From contig NZ_CP118527.1 in the NCBI RefSeq assembly GCF_028885415.1, positions 6,696,001 to 6,760,000 of the forward strand: a stretch of DNA of 64,000 nucleotides, given 5' to 3'. Position 1 is the stretch's first letter. The number at the start of each line of letters is the position of its first letter. Positions 17,851 to 27,061 of this stretch are shown here, in pieces. The stretch is from Streptomyces coeruleorubidus. GTDB lineage: Bacteria > Actinomycetota > Actinomycetes > Streptomycetales > Streptomycetaceae. Under the pieces are notes generated by a model, which was not told the DNA's origin, did not search any database, and was given only the letters and a program-made list of their open reading frames with translations. Position numbers and translations under genes: made by a program.

Positions 17851-18914
17851 GAGGAGATCTCCACCTTGCTGTCGTCACCGAGGATGAGACGGGAACCTGC
17901 GGGTACGCGGGGGGCCGGAGCGACGGTCACGTTCCGCCCCAGGAGCGAGTGCTGGACCCGGCGCGTGCCCGTGAGCCGGGAGTCGCCCAGCATGATGGAG
18001 AACTCGATCTCGCTGTCCTCGATCGAGCAGTTCTCCGCGATCGACGTGTAGGGCCCGACGTACGATCCCGTCACCACCGTCCCGGCCCCGATGACGGCGG
18101 GCCCCACGATGCGCGACGCCCGGATCCGCGCGCCCGCCTCGATCCGCACCCGCCCCACCAGTTCGCTCGCCGCGTCGACCTGGCCCTCCATGCCCGGCTC
18201 GATCCCGTCCAGCACGGAGCGGTTCACCTCCAGCATGTCGGCGACGTTTCCCGTGTCCTTCCAATAACCGGAGATGGTGGTGGACCGCACGTCGTAGGGT
18301 CCGTCGAGGAGCCACTGGAGGGCGTCCGTGATTTCCAGCTCGCCCCGCCGTGACGGTGTGAGGGCGCGCACCGCCTTGTGCACGACCGGCGTGAACAAGT
18401 AGATCCCGACCACGGCGAGATCACTGCGGGGGTGCCTCGGCTTCTCCTCCAGCGCGACGACCCGGCCGTCACAGCCGATCTCCGCCACGCCGAAGCTGGA
18501 CGGGTCGGAGACACGGGTGAGCAGGATCTGGGCATCGGGGCGCTCCGCGCGGAACTTGTCGACGAGTTCCGCGATGCCACCCACCACGAAGTTGTCCCCG
18601 AGATACATGACGAAGTCCTCCTCGCCGAGATAGTCGCGGGCGATGAGGACAGCGTGAGCCAGACCCAGGGGCGCCTCCTGCGGAAGGTAGGTGACGCGGA
18701 GCCCGAATCTGTCGCCGCTCCCGACGGCCTTGCGGATCTCGTTGGACGTCTCCCCAACGACGATGCCGACCTCGGTGATGCTGGCCTTGGCGATGTCCTC
18801 GAGGACGTAGTAGAGGACCGGCTTGTTGGCTACCGGCACCAACTGCTTGGGAGACGTGTGTGTGAAGGGCCGCAGGCGCGTGCCCGACCCCCCGGACAGG
18901 ACGAGAGCCTTCAT
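17847..18914 (-). CDS. dnmL: Glucose-1-phosphate thymidylyltransferase (DnmL/StrD-type, long form)
   Basis: A 355-residue nucleotidyltransferase. The signature GGSGTRLRPFT with the catalytic Arg and the PKQLVPVANKP lysine segment are at the N-terminus, and YLGDNFV carries the metal-binding aspartate. From about residue 240 a left-handed beta-helix of hexapeptide repeats follows, marking the long StrD/DnmL form rather than the 290-residue RmlA. It makes dTDP-glucose for the pathway. Start ATG 18,914. It is the first gene of a two-gene operon with dnmM; the 393 bp upstream are empty and should hold its promoter. Confidence 0.92.
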   Translation of the reverse strand: MKALVLSGGSGTRLRPFTHTSPKQLVPVANKPVLYYVLEDIAKASITEVGIVVGETSNEIRKAVGSGDRFGLRVTYLPQEAPLGLAHAVLIARDYLGEEDFVMYLGDNFVVGGIAELVDKFRAERPDAQILLTRVSDPSSFGVAEIGCDGRVVALEEKPRHPRSDLAVVGIYLFTPVVHKAVRALTPSRRGELEITDALQWLLDGPYDVRSTTISGYWKDTGNVADMLEVNRSVLDGIEPGMEGQVDAASELVGRVRIEAGARIRASRIVGPAVIGAGTVVTGSYVGPYTSIAENCSIEDSEIEFSIMLGDSRLTGTRRVQHSLLGRNVTVAPAPRVPAGSRLILGDDSKVEISS

Positions 18915-19307
18915 GCCGCCGGAGCCTAGGCGGCGCCGCTCAAGCCCAACTGGTGTACGGATCGCGGGCGCGGTCCCGGGGCCCGGGACGAGGGATCGTC
19001 ATGGCGTCGGTCGTACGCAGCGTGCATGCGTCACGGAAGTTGATCCGGGGGCCGAGATGTGACAGCGCCCGATCCTCGTCGGCACGGTTTCCACCGGCAG
19101 GCCCTGCGACCGTTCGGTGGCATGCTTTGCCCTTGTCCTCGTAGGCGGCGTCCGCTTGCCGGGGGTGGCCGGCATCGGCCAGGCGGTCAGGCGGAGCGGG
19201 TCAGACGGTCACGCGGCCATGATTGCCGAAGGTGTTGAGTCCGGTGACCCGAGGACTTGCCCGTCCCGAGCGACGGTGCTGGTGGTCGTGGTCCTCCGCC
19301 ACCGGCA
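18915..19307. other. Non-coding gap at the right edge of the anthracycline cluster
   Basis: No gene is supported here. The part next to 18,914 should hold the dnmL promoter. A GC-rich palindrome (CCCGGGGCCCGGG) lies around 18,976-18,988. The dnmL and acetyltransferase genes both read leftwards, so the gap also ends the upstream transcript. Confidence 0.6.
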
Positions 19308-19910
19308 CTAATGCGTGGCGGTACGTGTGGTGAGGTCCTCATCCGTGATGGGGCGGACCACCCGGCAGGGGGTTCCGACCGCGACGGTCATCGGGGGAAT
19401 GCTGCGACTGACGACGCTGCCGGCGCCGATGACCGATCCGTAGCCGATACGGACGCCGGGCAGGACCACCGCGTTGCTGCCGATCCACACCTTGTCCTCG
19501 ATCACGATCGGTTCCGAGAACCGTCCGAAGTCAGCGCGTCGCGAGGGGTGCACCGGGTGTCCCGTCGTGGTCAGTGTCACGCTGGGCGCGATCATGACAC
19601 CGTTGCCTATGCGGATGTCCACGTCGTCGACGAACGTGAGGTTCACGTTCCCGAAGAAGTCGTCGCCGATGTGGACGTTGCTGCCGAACCCGGCGTGGAA
19701 CGGTGGCAGCAGCACCGTGCGTTCACCGACCGAGCCGAAGATGGCGATGAGCAGCGATCGACGTTTCTCCGTTTCGTTCGGTGGTGTGTGGTTGTACTCG
19801 AAGATCTGCTCGGTGCGGCGCCGAGGGGCCAGGAAGGCCGCTTCCGACTCGGTGTAGACGAGCCCCTTGGCGATGCGGGCCAGGACTTCTTCCCCGTGAG
19901 CATGCGTCAC
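19308..19910 (-). CDS. Maltose/galactoside O-acetyltransferase-like hexapeptide enzyme
   Basis: A 200-residue left-handed beta-helix acetyltransferase of the LacA/Maa type. Residues 5-60 form the N-terminal cap with the family segment FEYNHTPPNETEKRR, and the catalytic histidine lies in TTTGHPVHPSRR; the helix coils include VWIGSNAVVLPGVRIGYGSVIGAGSVV. It should transfer acetyl from acetyl-CoA to a sugar hydroxyl. Start GTG 19,910 has AGGGAG at 19,920-19,925. It could acetylate a cluster sugar, but these genes are also common outside such clusters, and it stands next to decayed DNA, so membership is uncertain. Confidence 0.8.
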   Translation of the reverse strand: MTHAHGEEVLARIAKGLVYTESEAAFLAPRRRTEQIFEYNHTPPNETEKRRSLLIAIFGSVGERTVLLPPFHAGFGSNVHIGDDFFGNVNLTFVDDVDIRIGNGVMIAPSVTLTTTGHPVHPSRRADFGRFSEPIVIEDKVWIGSNAVVLPGVRIGYGSVIGAGSVVSRSIPPMTVAVGTPCRVVRPITDEDLTTRTATH

Positions 19911-20067
19911 AGCGGAACGCTCCCTTCGTTCAATCCCTTGGGGACAAGCTCGGTGTGCCCCTGGTTGACCGCGCGTCAGGCACAAGATCATCCGGCACTC
20001 GCAGAAGTCTGCCGCACTTCACCCCGCAGCCGAGCCGTTTCACCGAAGTCATTCTGAGGGTGATCAG

Positions 20068-20178
20068 TTAAAGCATTGCGGGGCGCCGCCACTCCCGTCC
20101 GAGGACATGGTGATCGAGGAAGTTCAGCACCGTCTCGTACGTGATGCGAAGGTGGTTCGGCGCCCTGAGCCATTGGCC
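20068..20178 (-). pseudogene. C-terminal relic of an alpha/beta-hydrolase (S9 peptidase-like)
   Basis: The complementary strand reads about 36 codons ending in TAA at 20,068-20,070, with NHLRITYETVLNFLDHHVLG near the end and RRPAML as the last residues. I recall endings of this kind from S9-type peptidases and dienelactone-hydrolase-like proteins in Streptomyces. Nothing of the rest of the gene remains: the reading continues into the 5' edge of the GH30 pseudogene on the other strand, so two truncated genes meet here. Confidence 0.55.
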
Positions 20179-22481
20179 ACACCTCCCCGCTGGCCGACTA
20201 CTTCGTCAAGTTCATCCACGCCTATAGCGAAGCCGGCGTGCCCATCTCCTACATTTCCCCGCAGAACGAACCCATGGGCACTCCCACCTGGCCCGGGATG
20301 TTCCTGTCCGCGTGCCAGGAAGCCGAGTTGATCCAGGAGATCGGCAAAGCGTTCGAAGCCAACGGAATCTCCACGAAGATCCTGGCTTGGGACCACAACT
20401 GGGACGTGCCCTCGTATCCGGAGACGATCTTCAGCGACCCCGCAGCCTCCAAGTACACCGCGGGAACCGGATGGCACATCTACAGCGGCAACCCGAACTA
20501 CCAGACAGTGGTCCACAACGACTACCCGGGCAAGGAAACCTTCATCACGGAAACCACCGGAGGCGTTTGACAGGACAGCGACCAGACGGCGTTCAGCGAA
20601 GCACTGGGAACGTGGATCATCAACGGAACGCGCAACCGGGCGAACGGGGTGATGCTGTGGAACATCGCACTCGACCCCGATCGGGGCCCGCTCAACAGCG
20701 ACACCGCCGGCATACCCATGCTGCGGGGCTTGCTCACGATCGACCCGGCCGACGGACGGGTGACCTGCAACGTGGACTACCACGCCCTCGCTCACGCCAG
20801 CAGGTTCGTCAAGCCCGGAGCACGCCGGATCTACTCGAACACCTTCGGCGAAGGAAGCATAGAGAACGTCGCGTTCCAGAACCCGGACGGATCGAAGGTC
20901 CTGATCGCCCACAACTCGGGCAGCGCCGCGAAAACCTTCAGCGTCGCGGACGGCACACACTCGTTCGACTACACCCTGAACGCCGGCGACGCCGTCACCT
21001 TCACGTACTCCGGGCCTGCGCAGAGCGGCCGTACCCCCGCAGCGACCAAGGTCTCGGACCCGACACACGACTTCACGTTCACGTCGGCATCCGGCCCGGT
21101 CACCGTCACGTACGATCCGGCACTCCTGCCCTACCAGAACTCCATCCGTACCGGAAACAAGCTGGTCACGTACTCCCTCCCGATCGGAGCTTCCGTCCAG
21201 ACGACCGGAAGGGCGCTGAGCCGCAGCAAGTGGACCGCCACGGCTTCCGCGCAGCCGGATTGGGGCGTGGCCGCGAACGCGATCGACGGCGACATCAACA
21301 CCAGGTTGAGTCTCGGGCACGGGCCGACGAGCGGCGACTGGTTCCAGATCGACCTGGGGAACCCCACGAGCTTCAACAAGATCGTCCTCGACACCGGCGT
21401 GAACGATTCGTTCGACTACGTCACCAGGTACCAGATCTACGTTTCGATCGACGGAGTCGATTGGGGCAGCGCGATCGCGAGCGGCAGCGGGGGCATCGGG
21501 AAGATAGCCGTCACGCTGCCGACCCGTACAGCACAGTACATTCGCATCGTCAGTACTGCGCCATCCGGTTTCTGGTGGGCCATCGGCGACATCGAGGTGT
21601 ACGGGTCTGCGCGTGGAACCGGCTCGATCGCAGCTCCGGCAGTGATACCGAACGGCCTCCAGCTGAGGAACTGGACCAGCAAGGAAGGGGAGCAGGTCAC
21701 CGTAGTATTCAACGGGACCACCGACAGCAAGAGTTTCAAGATATCCACCGACGGCTCGTACACCTATACGCTGCCGAGCGGCACCTCGGCGATGTTCACC
21801 ACCAAGAAGCTGTCGAGCTTCCCATCGCCGACCTTCAGCGAATTGAAGCCGGAACGAGGAATGCCGCGCTCCAAGTTCACGATTCGCGGTTCTGGTTTCG
21901 GCGATGCACAGGGGCTGGGTACGGTGTATTTCGGATCGAGCTACGCCGAAATAGACACCTGGTCGGACACGAGCATCAGCGCCTACGTTCCGAAGGGACT
22001 TCCAGCGGGGAAGGTCACGGTTTCCGTGAAGGGAACCAGCGGAGCAGACGCAGGTGGATCATCGTTCGAAGTCATAGATCTCGGCCCTGCGCTGCCGCGG
22101 ACGGGCTGGACCGCAAAGGCTTCGGACGCAAGCCAGTGGGATGCGCCCGGAAACATGCTCGATGCCAATTCCGACACCCGGTACAGCTCCGGCACAGGGC
22201 AGTATGACGGCCTCTGGACCCAAGTGGACATGGGACAAACGCAGACCTTCAGCAAGATTGTGTTGGATGTCGGCGACAGTGTCAGCGACTATGCGCGAAG
22301 CGCAGACGTATACGTATCCACGGATGGAACCGACTGGACCAAGGTCACGTCCGTAGCGGACGGCCAACGAGTCCACCTGATTTCCTTCCCGACGCAGACA
22401 GTTCGCTACATCAAGGTCGTCAATACCGGCAATGTTGCGCGTAGCTGGTGGTCAGTCGCAGAATTCAACGTCTACAACTGA
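20169..22481 (+). pseudogene. 5'-truncated GH30 glycoside hydrolase with two F5/8-type domains and an in-frame stop
   Basis: One frame runs from about 20,169 to 22,481, broken only by TGA at 20,568-20,570. It opens in mid-domain with DYFVKFIHAYSEAG and the ISPQNEP segment that carries the GH30 acid/base glutamate; TFITETTGG, with the nucleophile-like glutamate, lies just before the stop. After the stop come the rest of the barrel and beta-domain (to about 21,020), a discoidin/F5-8C-like domain (about 21,210-21,600), an IPT/TIG-like domain (about 21,830-22,080) and a second F5/8C domain (about 22,090-22,481). No start, signal peptide or first half of the barrel remains. It was a secreted beta-glycosidase; an internal GTG at 20,649 could express only a non-catalytic part. 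Confidence 0.85.
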
Positions 22482-23024
22482 CCTCGGTCTCTCATACAGG
22501 GCGACCGCTGGCCTTGCCCCGACGCTGAGGAAGTGCCTCTGGCCAGCGAGGACAGGGATTGCTGATGTCCTTGTTCCCGCGGTGGCTGGAGGCACTTCCC
22601 AGATGAAGGATGCGCTCGGCTGTGACTGCCAGGCCGATACAGGGATGCTTCGCGCACAGCCGACCGTGCTCGGGCTGGTGGCCTCCGATGGCACTGGACG
22701 CGATCCGGAAGGCTCGCTGCAGCAACGGTCTGGTCACTGGGGCGGCGACGCTTCGACCTCGACCTACTGGGCTCCCTCGACGCGCGCACGAAGGAGTCCG
22801 TCGGCAGCGCCGGCCAGCCCACCGGCGAGGACTGGGACTGCCCCCCAGAACCTCCCGGTGGCCTCGGCACCCCCGCGCCCTCACCCTCAGCGCCTGGAAC
22901 TACGACCACAGCGCCAGGTGTGTCGCCGCCCTGGGTCGGTGAACGCGACTCGTAACCACGCCGGGCTCGGAGCCAACCAGCCCATCGCCGTGATAACGGC
23001 ACGGTCTGCACGTCAGCACAGCGT
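22482..23024. other. Non-coding stretch with a long hairpin and a transposase relic
   Basis: No intact gene. An 11-bp perfect inverted repeat (22,529-22,539 with 22,589-22,599) could form a long irregular hairpin, perhaps a terminator for the GH30 transcript or an IS end. A degraded transposase segment follows at about 22,600-22,712. A further open stretch ends in a Pro/Thr/Ser-rich tail near 22,955 and I cannot assign it. Confidence 0.5.
22600..22712 (+). pseudogene. Faint IS1380-type transposase relic
   Basis: One frame reads GCDCQADTGMLRAQPTVLG followed by LVASDGT. This resembles the conserved N-terminal block of IS1380-family transposases, which I recall as GGDCLADxAxLRxQPxxFGPVASDPT. 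The surrounding frame is broken on both sides and no terminal repeats are recognisable apart from the nearby 11-bp inverted repeat. Assignment rests on this single block. Confidence 0.4.
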
Positions 23025-24047
23025 TCAGTACTGCTCGGTCTCCACGAAACCGGCGTCCGTGTCATTGTTCGCGCCGAAGGCGTCGGCAGCGTGGGTGGGG
23101 TCGAATCCGGGCGGGCTGTCCTTGAGGCCCAGGCCCAGGCCGGCCAGCTTCGCCTTGACCTCGTCGATGGACTTCGCACCGAAGTTACGGATGTCCATGA
23201 GGTCGGCCTCGGAGCGCGCCAGGAGCTCGCCCACGGAGTGGACGCCCTCGCGCTTGAGGCAGTTGTACGAGCGGACGGTGAGCTCGAGCTCCTCGATCGG
23301 GAGGGCGAGATCGGCGGCGAGGGCGGCGTCCGTGGGGGAGGGGCCCATGTCGATGCCCTCGGCGTCGATGTTGAGCTCGCGGGCGAGACCGAAGAGCTCG
23401 ACCAGGGTCTTGCCGGCGGAGGCCATGGCGTCGCGGGGACGCATGGCCTGCTTGGTCTCGACGTCGACGATCAGCTTGTCGAAGTCGGTCCGCTGCTCGA
23501 CACGCGTGGCCTCGACCTTGTACGTGACCTTCAGGACCGGCGAGTAGATGGAGTCGACCGGGATCCGGCCGATCTCCTGGCCGACCTGCTTGTTCTGCAC
23601 GGCGGAGACGTAACCGCGGCCGCGCTCGACCGTGAGCTCCATCTCCAGCTTGCCCTTGCCGTTGAGCGTGGCGAGGACGAGGTCGGGGTTGTGCACCTCG
23701 ACACCGGCCGGCGGCGCGATGTCGGCGGCGGTGACCAGACCCGGGCCCTGCTTGCGCAGGTACATCACCACGGGCTCGTCGTGCTCGGACGACACGACCA
23801 GCTGCTTGATGTTGAGGATCAGGTCGGTGACGTCCTCCTTGACGCCCGGCACGGTGGTGAACTCGTGCAGGACGCCGTCGATGCGGATGCTGGTGACAGC
23901 AGCGCCGGGGATCGACGACAGGAGGGTGCGGCGGAGGGAGTTGCCGAGGGTGTAGCCGAAGCCCGGCTCCAGCGGCTCGATCACGAACCGGGAGCGGAAC
24001 TCGTCGACGACCTCTTCGGTCAGGGACGGACGCTGAGCAATCAGCAC
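23025..24047 (-). CDS. rpoA: RNA polymerase alpha subunit, second stand-alone copy
   Basis: A full 340-residue alpha subunit. The N-terminal domain ([20 protein letters not shown]) carries the dimerisation and beta/beta'-contact residues, and the C-terminal domain ([35 protein letters not shown]) keeps the residues used for DNA and activator contact. The acidic tail ends in VETEQY as in ordinary Streptomyces RpoA. Start GTG 24,047 has GGAGG about 11 bases upstream. The usual neighbours (rpsM, rpsK and rpsD before, rplQ after) are missing on both sides, so this is an extra copy in accessory DNA rather than the ribosomal operon. Differences from the usual protein, as I remember it, fall mainly in the last 80 residues. 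Confidence 0.93.
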   Translation of the reverse strand: MLIAQRPSLTEEVVDEFRSRFVIEPLEPGFGYTLGNSLRRTLLSSIPGAAVTSIRIDGVLHEFTTVPGVKEDVTDLILNIKQLVVSSEHDEPVVMYLRKQGPGLVTAADIAPPAGVEVHNPDLVLATLNGKGKLEMELTVERGRGYVSAVQNKQVGQEIGRIPVDSIYSPVLKVTYKVEATRVEQRTDFDKLIVDVETKQAMRPRDAMASAGKTLVELFGLARELNIDAEGIDMGPSPTDAALAADLALPIEELELTVRSYNCLKREGVHSVGELLARSEADLMDIRNFGAKSIDEVKAKLAGLGLGLKDSPPGFDPTHAADAFGANNDTDAGFVETEQY

Positions 24048-24790
24048 GAGGTGTTGCCTCCAGTGGTTTGGCGCCCGCTATGTGACGCCGTAGACACAAT
24101 GAAGGGTACGGGCGATACGGGCGATACGGTCTCCGCAGAGGCCGAACCGCCGGTCTCCCCAACTCAGCCAGGAGGCTTCGGGCCCCCTCCCGCCCCACGG
24201 CCGTTTCTGCTTCGCTCTCGGGCGCGCAGGACGGCCAGCGCTGGGCTGTTCCATCAGTGGCAGGCCTGACAGGTTGTCAGGCCTGCCGTCCCGCGCATGT
24301 CCCGCAGAAATGAAATTCCCTATTTGCTCGTCTTGTGTGAGGTAGGTCACGACGTCTTCGGGCAAGCGCAGGGGGCATAAGGTGCGCTCTTCATCGAACA
24401 GGCAGTCGTCAGGAGTGCGCGGGACGAATGAAGTGAGCAGGTTGCGCGCCCGGCTTGGTAAGGGCGATCCCGCGCGGTGTCGGGAGCGAACGATCGTCGG
24501 CGACCGTGCCCCCACGGCTTCTCGTCCGGATGTACTGGAGCGGGTGTCCATGCCGAGTTTCGGCTCCCGGTGAGGGCTCGGCGGGAAGCACGTCACCGAC
24601 GCTGGAGCCCTGCCCTGCATGATGAGTGATGCGTTGTCCGGAGAGCAGCACTCTGACGGGAGAGCGAGGAGACGGCGGCGTTGGGTCGCGGCCGCGCTCA
24701 TTGCCAGAGGGCTTCCGGGCCATGAGATCTTGGGACTCCAGCCGTCGAGCGGACCTGGGGTTGGCGGAGACCGGGCAGGGGGCATGGATC
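24048..24790. promoter_or_regulatory. Regulatory region between the extra rpoA and the STAND gene
   Basis: This 743-bp divergent region has no convincing gene. Next to rpoA a 9-bp unit (ACGGGCGAT) is repeated twice in tandem around 24,111-24,128. A perfect 12-bp inverted repeat with 5-base loop lies at 24,259-24,287, either an operator or a terminator-like hairpin. The rest is GC-rich sequence with small unsupported frames. Promoters for the two divergent genes should be here. Confidence 0.5.
24259..24287. repeat. Perfect 12-bp palindrome upstream of the extra rpoA
   Basis: GGCAGGCCTGAC (24,259-24,270) is exactly inverted at 24,276-24,287 around a 5-base centre. It lies 212 bp upstream of the rpoA start. 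No U-run follows on either strand, so an operator is as likely as a terminator. Confidence 0.75.
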
Positions 24791-27061
24791 ATGGAAACAT
24801 TCGACCTGGGCAGGCTAACGGACTTCGACTTCGAAGCCGTGTGTAAGGATCTCTTCGAGTTGGAGTTCGGCGTTCGGCTGGAGATCTTCACTTCGGGACC
24901 GGATGGCGGAGTGGACCTGCGGCACCTCAAAGGGGACGATCCCGCCCTCATCGTGCAGTGCAAGCACTTCCATCGTTCCGGCCGCGCTAAATTGCTGGAA
25001 CACATGCGGAAAGTGGAAGCCCCGAAGCTCGGTGAGCTCACACCGGGGCGCTATGTTCTAGCCACGTCGGTGGAGTTGAGCAGAGCTGCGAAGGACAAAC
25101 TTTATGCGCTGCTCACGCCGTTCGTCAACTCGCCCGGCGATATCTATGGAAAGGATGAACTGGACGCGCTCCTCCGTAAGCACGATCAGGTCGTCAAGCG
25201 TCATCTGCGGCTGTGGCTGACAAGCGCCACGGTGCTGAATTCACTGCTGTCCAAGAGTATCGTCACGCGCTCCCAGGACCTTGCCGAACGAGTCGACGAA
25301 ACTCTGCGCACGTATGCGGAGACCGGCAGTCGTGCCGCGGCACTCCGGCTCCTCGAAGACCAACACGTGTGCGTGATTGCTGGTGCTCCAGGTGTGGGGA
25401 AGACGACTCTGAGTCACGTGCTGTGTGCCCACTATCTGAGCCAGGGCTACGAACTCGTCGAAGTATCCGAAGACGTGGAAGAGGCCAACAGGCTGTGGAA
25501 CTCCGCAGCACCCCAACTCTTCTACTATGACGATTTTTTGGGTCAGACGGCGATCGACGAAAAACTGGGCAAGAATGAGGACGGCCGCCTCATTTCTCTG
25601 ATGGAACGGGTGTCCCGCGCCCCCGCCAAGCGGTTTCTGCTCACCACGCGGGAGTACATTCTCGCCCAGGCACAACAACGGTACGAGCGCCTCGACAGAC
25701 ACCGTTTCGACATCATGACCTGCGTGCTCGACGTGACCGACTACACCTACCGGGCGAGGGCCTCGCTCCTTTACAACCACGTCTCAGCCTCGAGTTTCCC
25801 GGCCAGCACCAAGTCCGTCTTCGCGGCACCGGCCGTCTACACGCCCATTGTGGAACACGAGAACTTCAACCCGCGTGTCATCGCTGTCACCCTGGCGCAG
25901 GCCGGGCGGTACGCCAAGGGCGACATCGCGGCCGAGATCGTCGCCAACCTGAACGACCCACGTCGCGTCTGGGACCACATCGTCAACTACCAACTCGACG
26001 CGTCGGATGTGCGTCTCCTGAAGATGATTCTCTCCTTTGTGTCCCGCGTCAGGATGGACACACTGCAGGACGTGTGGATTGCGTCGGGAGGTTCGCTCCG
26101 GGACTTTCGAGGTTCGCTTAAGGTGCTGGACGGCACGATGCTCAGGAGCGCCCGGCAGGGCGAGTTCGTGTTCGCGGAGTTCCACAACCCGTCGGTGCGC
26201 GACTATATGCGGGACCATATCTCGTCGGACCCGGCCGAGATGAAGGATTTCGTCAGCGGGATGCAGTTCTTCGAGCAGGCCGAGACCCTGTGGTCCATGC
26301 TCTCGTCGGGTGGTGCGTGGGACGTGCGCCAATCCCTGTGCCGGTGCCTTCCGGATGCGGAGGGGGTGCTGGAGAGAGTATTTCGAACGAAGGTCCTCAA
26401 CACGCCGGGCCACTACTATGCCCACGATGACGCCCATCGCGCCCTGATCTACATGCAGTTGGGCGCCGCACTCGAGTCGCAGCGCGTTCACGACATCGGA
26501 TGGCGAAGCATCCGCGAAGACGAGGTCATCAGCGAGGCGTGGGAACACGAGACGATTGCAAAGATCTTAACCTTCCTCAGGGACTCCGAGCACTCGGAGC
26601 TCAGGAACTTCCTCCCAATCGCGGTCGATCAAGCGGCCATTTGGCTCGAGGGGACTGACCTGTCGACCTGGGGCCTCTTGACTGATGCCCTGCAATTCGC
26701 CTCACTGCTGTCCGACTACGGGGATGCCGACGACGCGTACGAGACGATCTCTCATCTCATCGACGACTATGCCGAATCAGCTCTGGTGAGTTGGGCTGAA
26801 CTCGGTGAGGCATCGAGCTACCAACTGCCCGTGATGGAGGAGATCTTCCGCTACTACGAGGTGGGCAACGGCGATCGCTACAAGTTCGATGACGAGATGT
26901 ACGACACGGCTCGCGCGCGGGTTGAGGCGGCTACCCCGCCAAGAACTCCCCCAGCGAACAGGCGGCGTCCCGGGGGCGCTGCCCGCTCGGCTGCTCTCAA
27001 CGAGCCCGAAAAGGAGGCGGTCGCCCGGATGATGGCCACGCTCGCTCCCGGAAAGAAGTGA
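24791..27061 (+). CDS. Restriction-endonuclease-like / STAND NTPase fusion, probable antiphage defence protein
   Basis: A 756-residue protein. Residues 1-130 resemble an Mrr-type restriction endonuclease fold: DFDFEAVCKDLFE, then GPDGGVDLR and IVQCKH, giving the D...QxK catalytic pattern. Residues about 160-340 form a P-loop NTPase of the nSTAND3 kind, with Walker A GAPGVGKTTLS, a Walker B-like QLFYYDDFLG and the arginine segment RFLLTTREYIL. The remaining 400 residues are alpha-helical without recognisable repeats and would be the sensor. Nuclease-STAND fusions such as Avs proteins act as phage sensors that trigger nuclease activity. ATG 24,791 starts right at the nuclease domain; the longer frame upstream lacks homology. 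GC content is lower than in the flanking core genes. No partner gene is obvious. Confidence 0.8.
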   Translation: METFDLGRLTDFDFEAVCKDLFELEFGVRLEIFTSGPDGGVDLRHLKGDDPALIVQCKHFHRSGRAKLLEHMRKVEAPKLGELTPGRYVLATSVELSRAAKDKLYALLTPFVNSPGDIYGKDELDALLRKHDQVVKRHLRLWLTSATVLNSLLSKSIVTRSQDLAERVDETLRTYAETGSRAAALRLLEDQHVCVIAGAPGVGKTTLSHVLCAHYLSQGYELVEVSEDVEEANRLWNSAAPQLFYYDDFLGQTAIDEKLGKNEDGRLISLMERVSRAPAKRFLLTTREYILAQAQQRYERLDRHRFDIMTCVLDVTDYTYRARASLLYNHVSASSFPASTKSVFAAPAVYTPIVEHENFNPRVIAVTLAQAGRYAKGDIAAEIVANLNDPRRVWDHIVNYQLDASDVRLLKMILSFVSRVRMDTLQDVWIASGGSLRDFRGSLKVLDGTMLRSARQGEFVFAEFHNPSVRDYMRDHISSDPAEMKDFVSGMQFFEQAETLWSMLSSGGAWDVRQSLCRCLPDAEGVLERVFRTKVLNTPGHYYAHDDAHRALIYMQLGAALESQRVHDIGWRSIREDEVISEAWEHETIAKILTFLRDSEHSELRNFLPIAVDQAAIWLEGTDLSTWGLLTDALQFASLLSDYGDADDAYETISHLIDDYAESALVSWAELGEASSYQLPVMEEIFRYYEVGNGDRYKFDDEMYDTARARVEAATPPRTPPANRRRPGGAARSAALNEPEKEAVARMMATLAPGKK

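Noticed and set aside
23025..24047. The ribosomal protein operon with rpoA
   Set aside because: Neither rpsD upstream nor rplQ downstream is present, so this is an isolated rpoA.
24382..24573. Small plus-strand frame between rpoA and the STAND gene
   Set aside because: Unsupported by a ribosome site or similarity and short enough to occur by chance.
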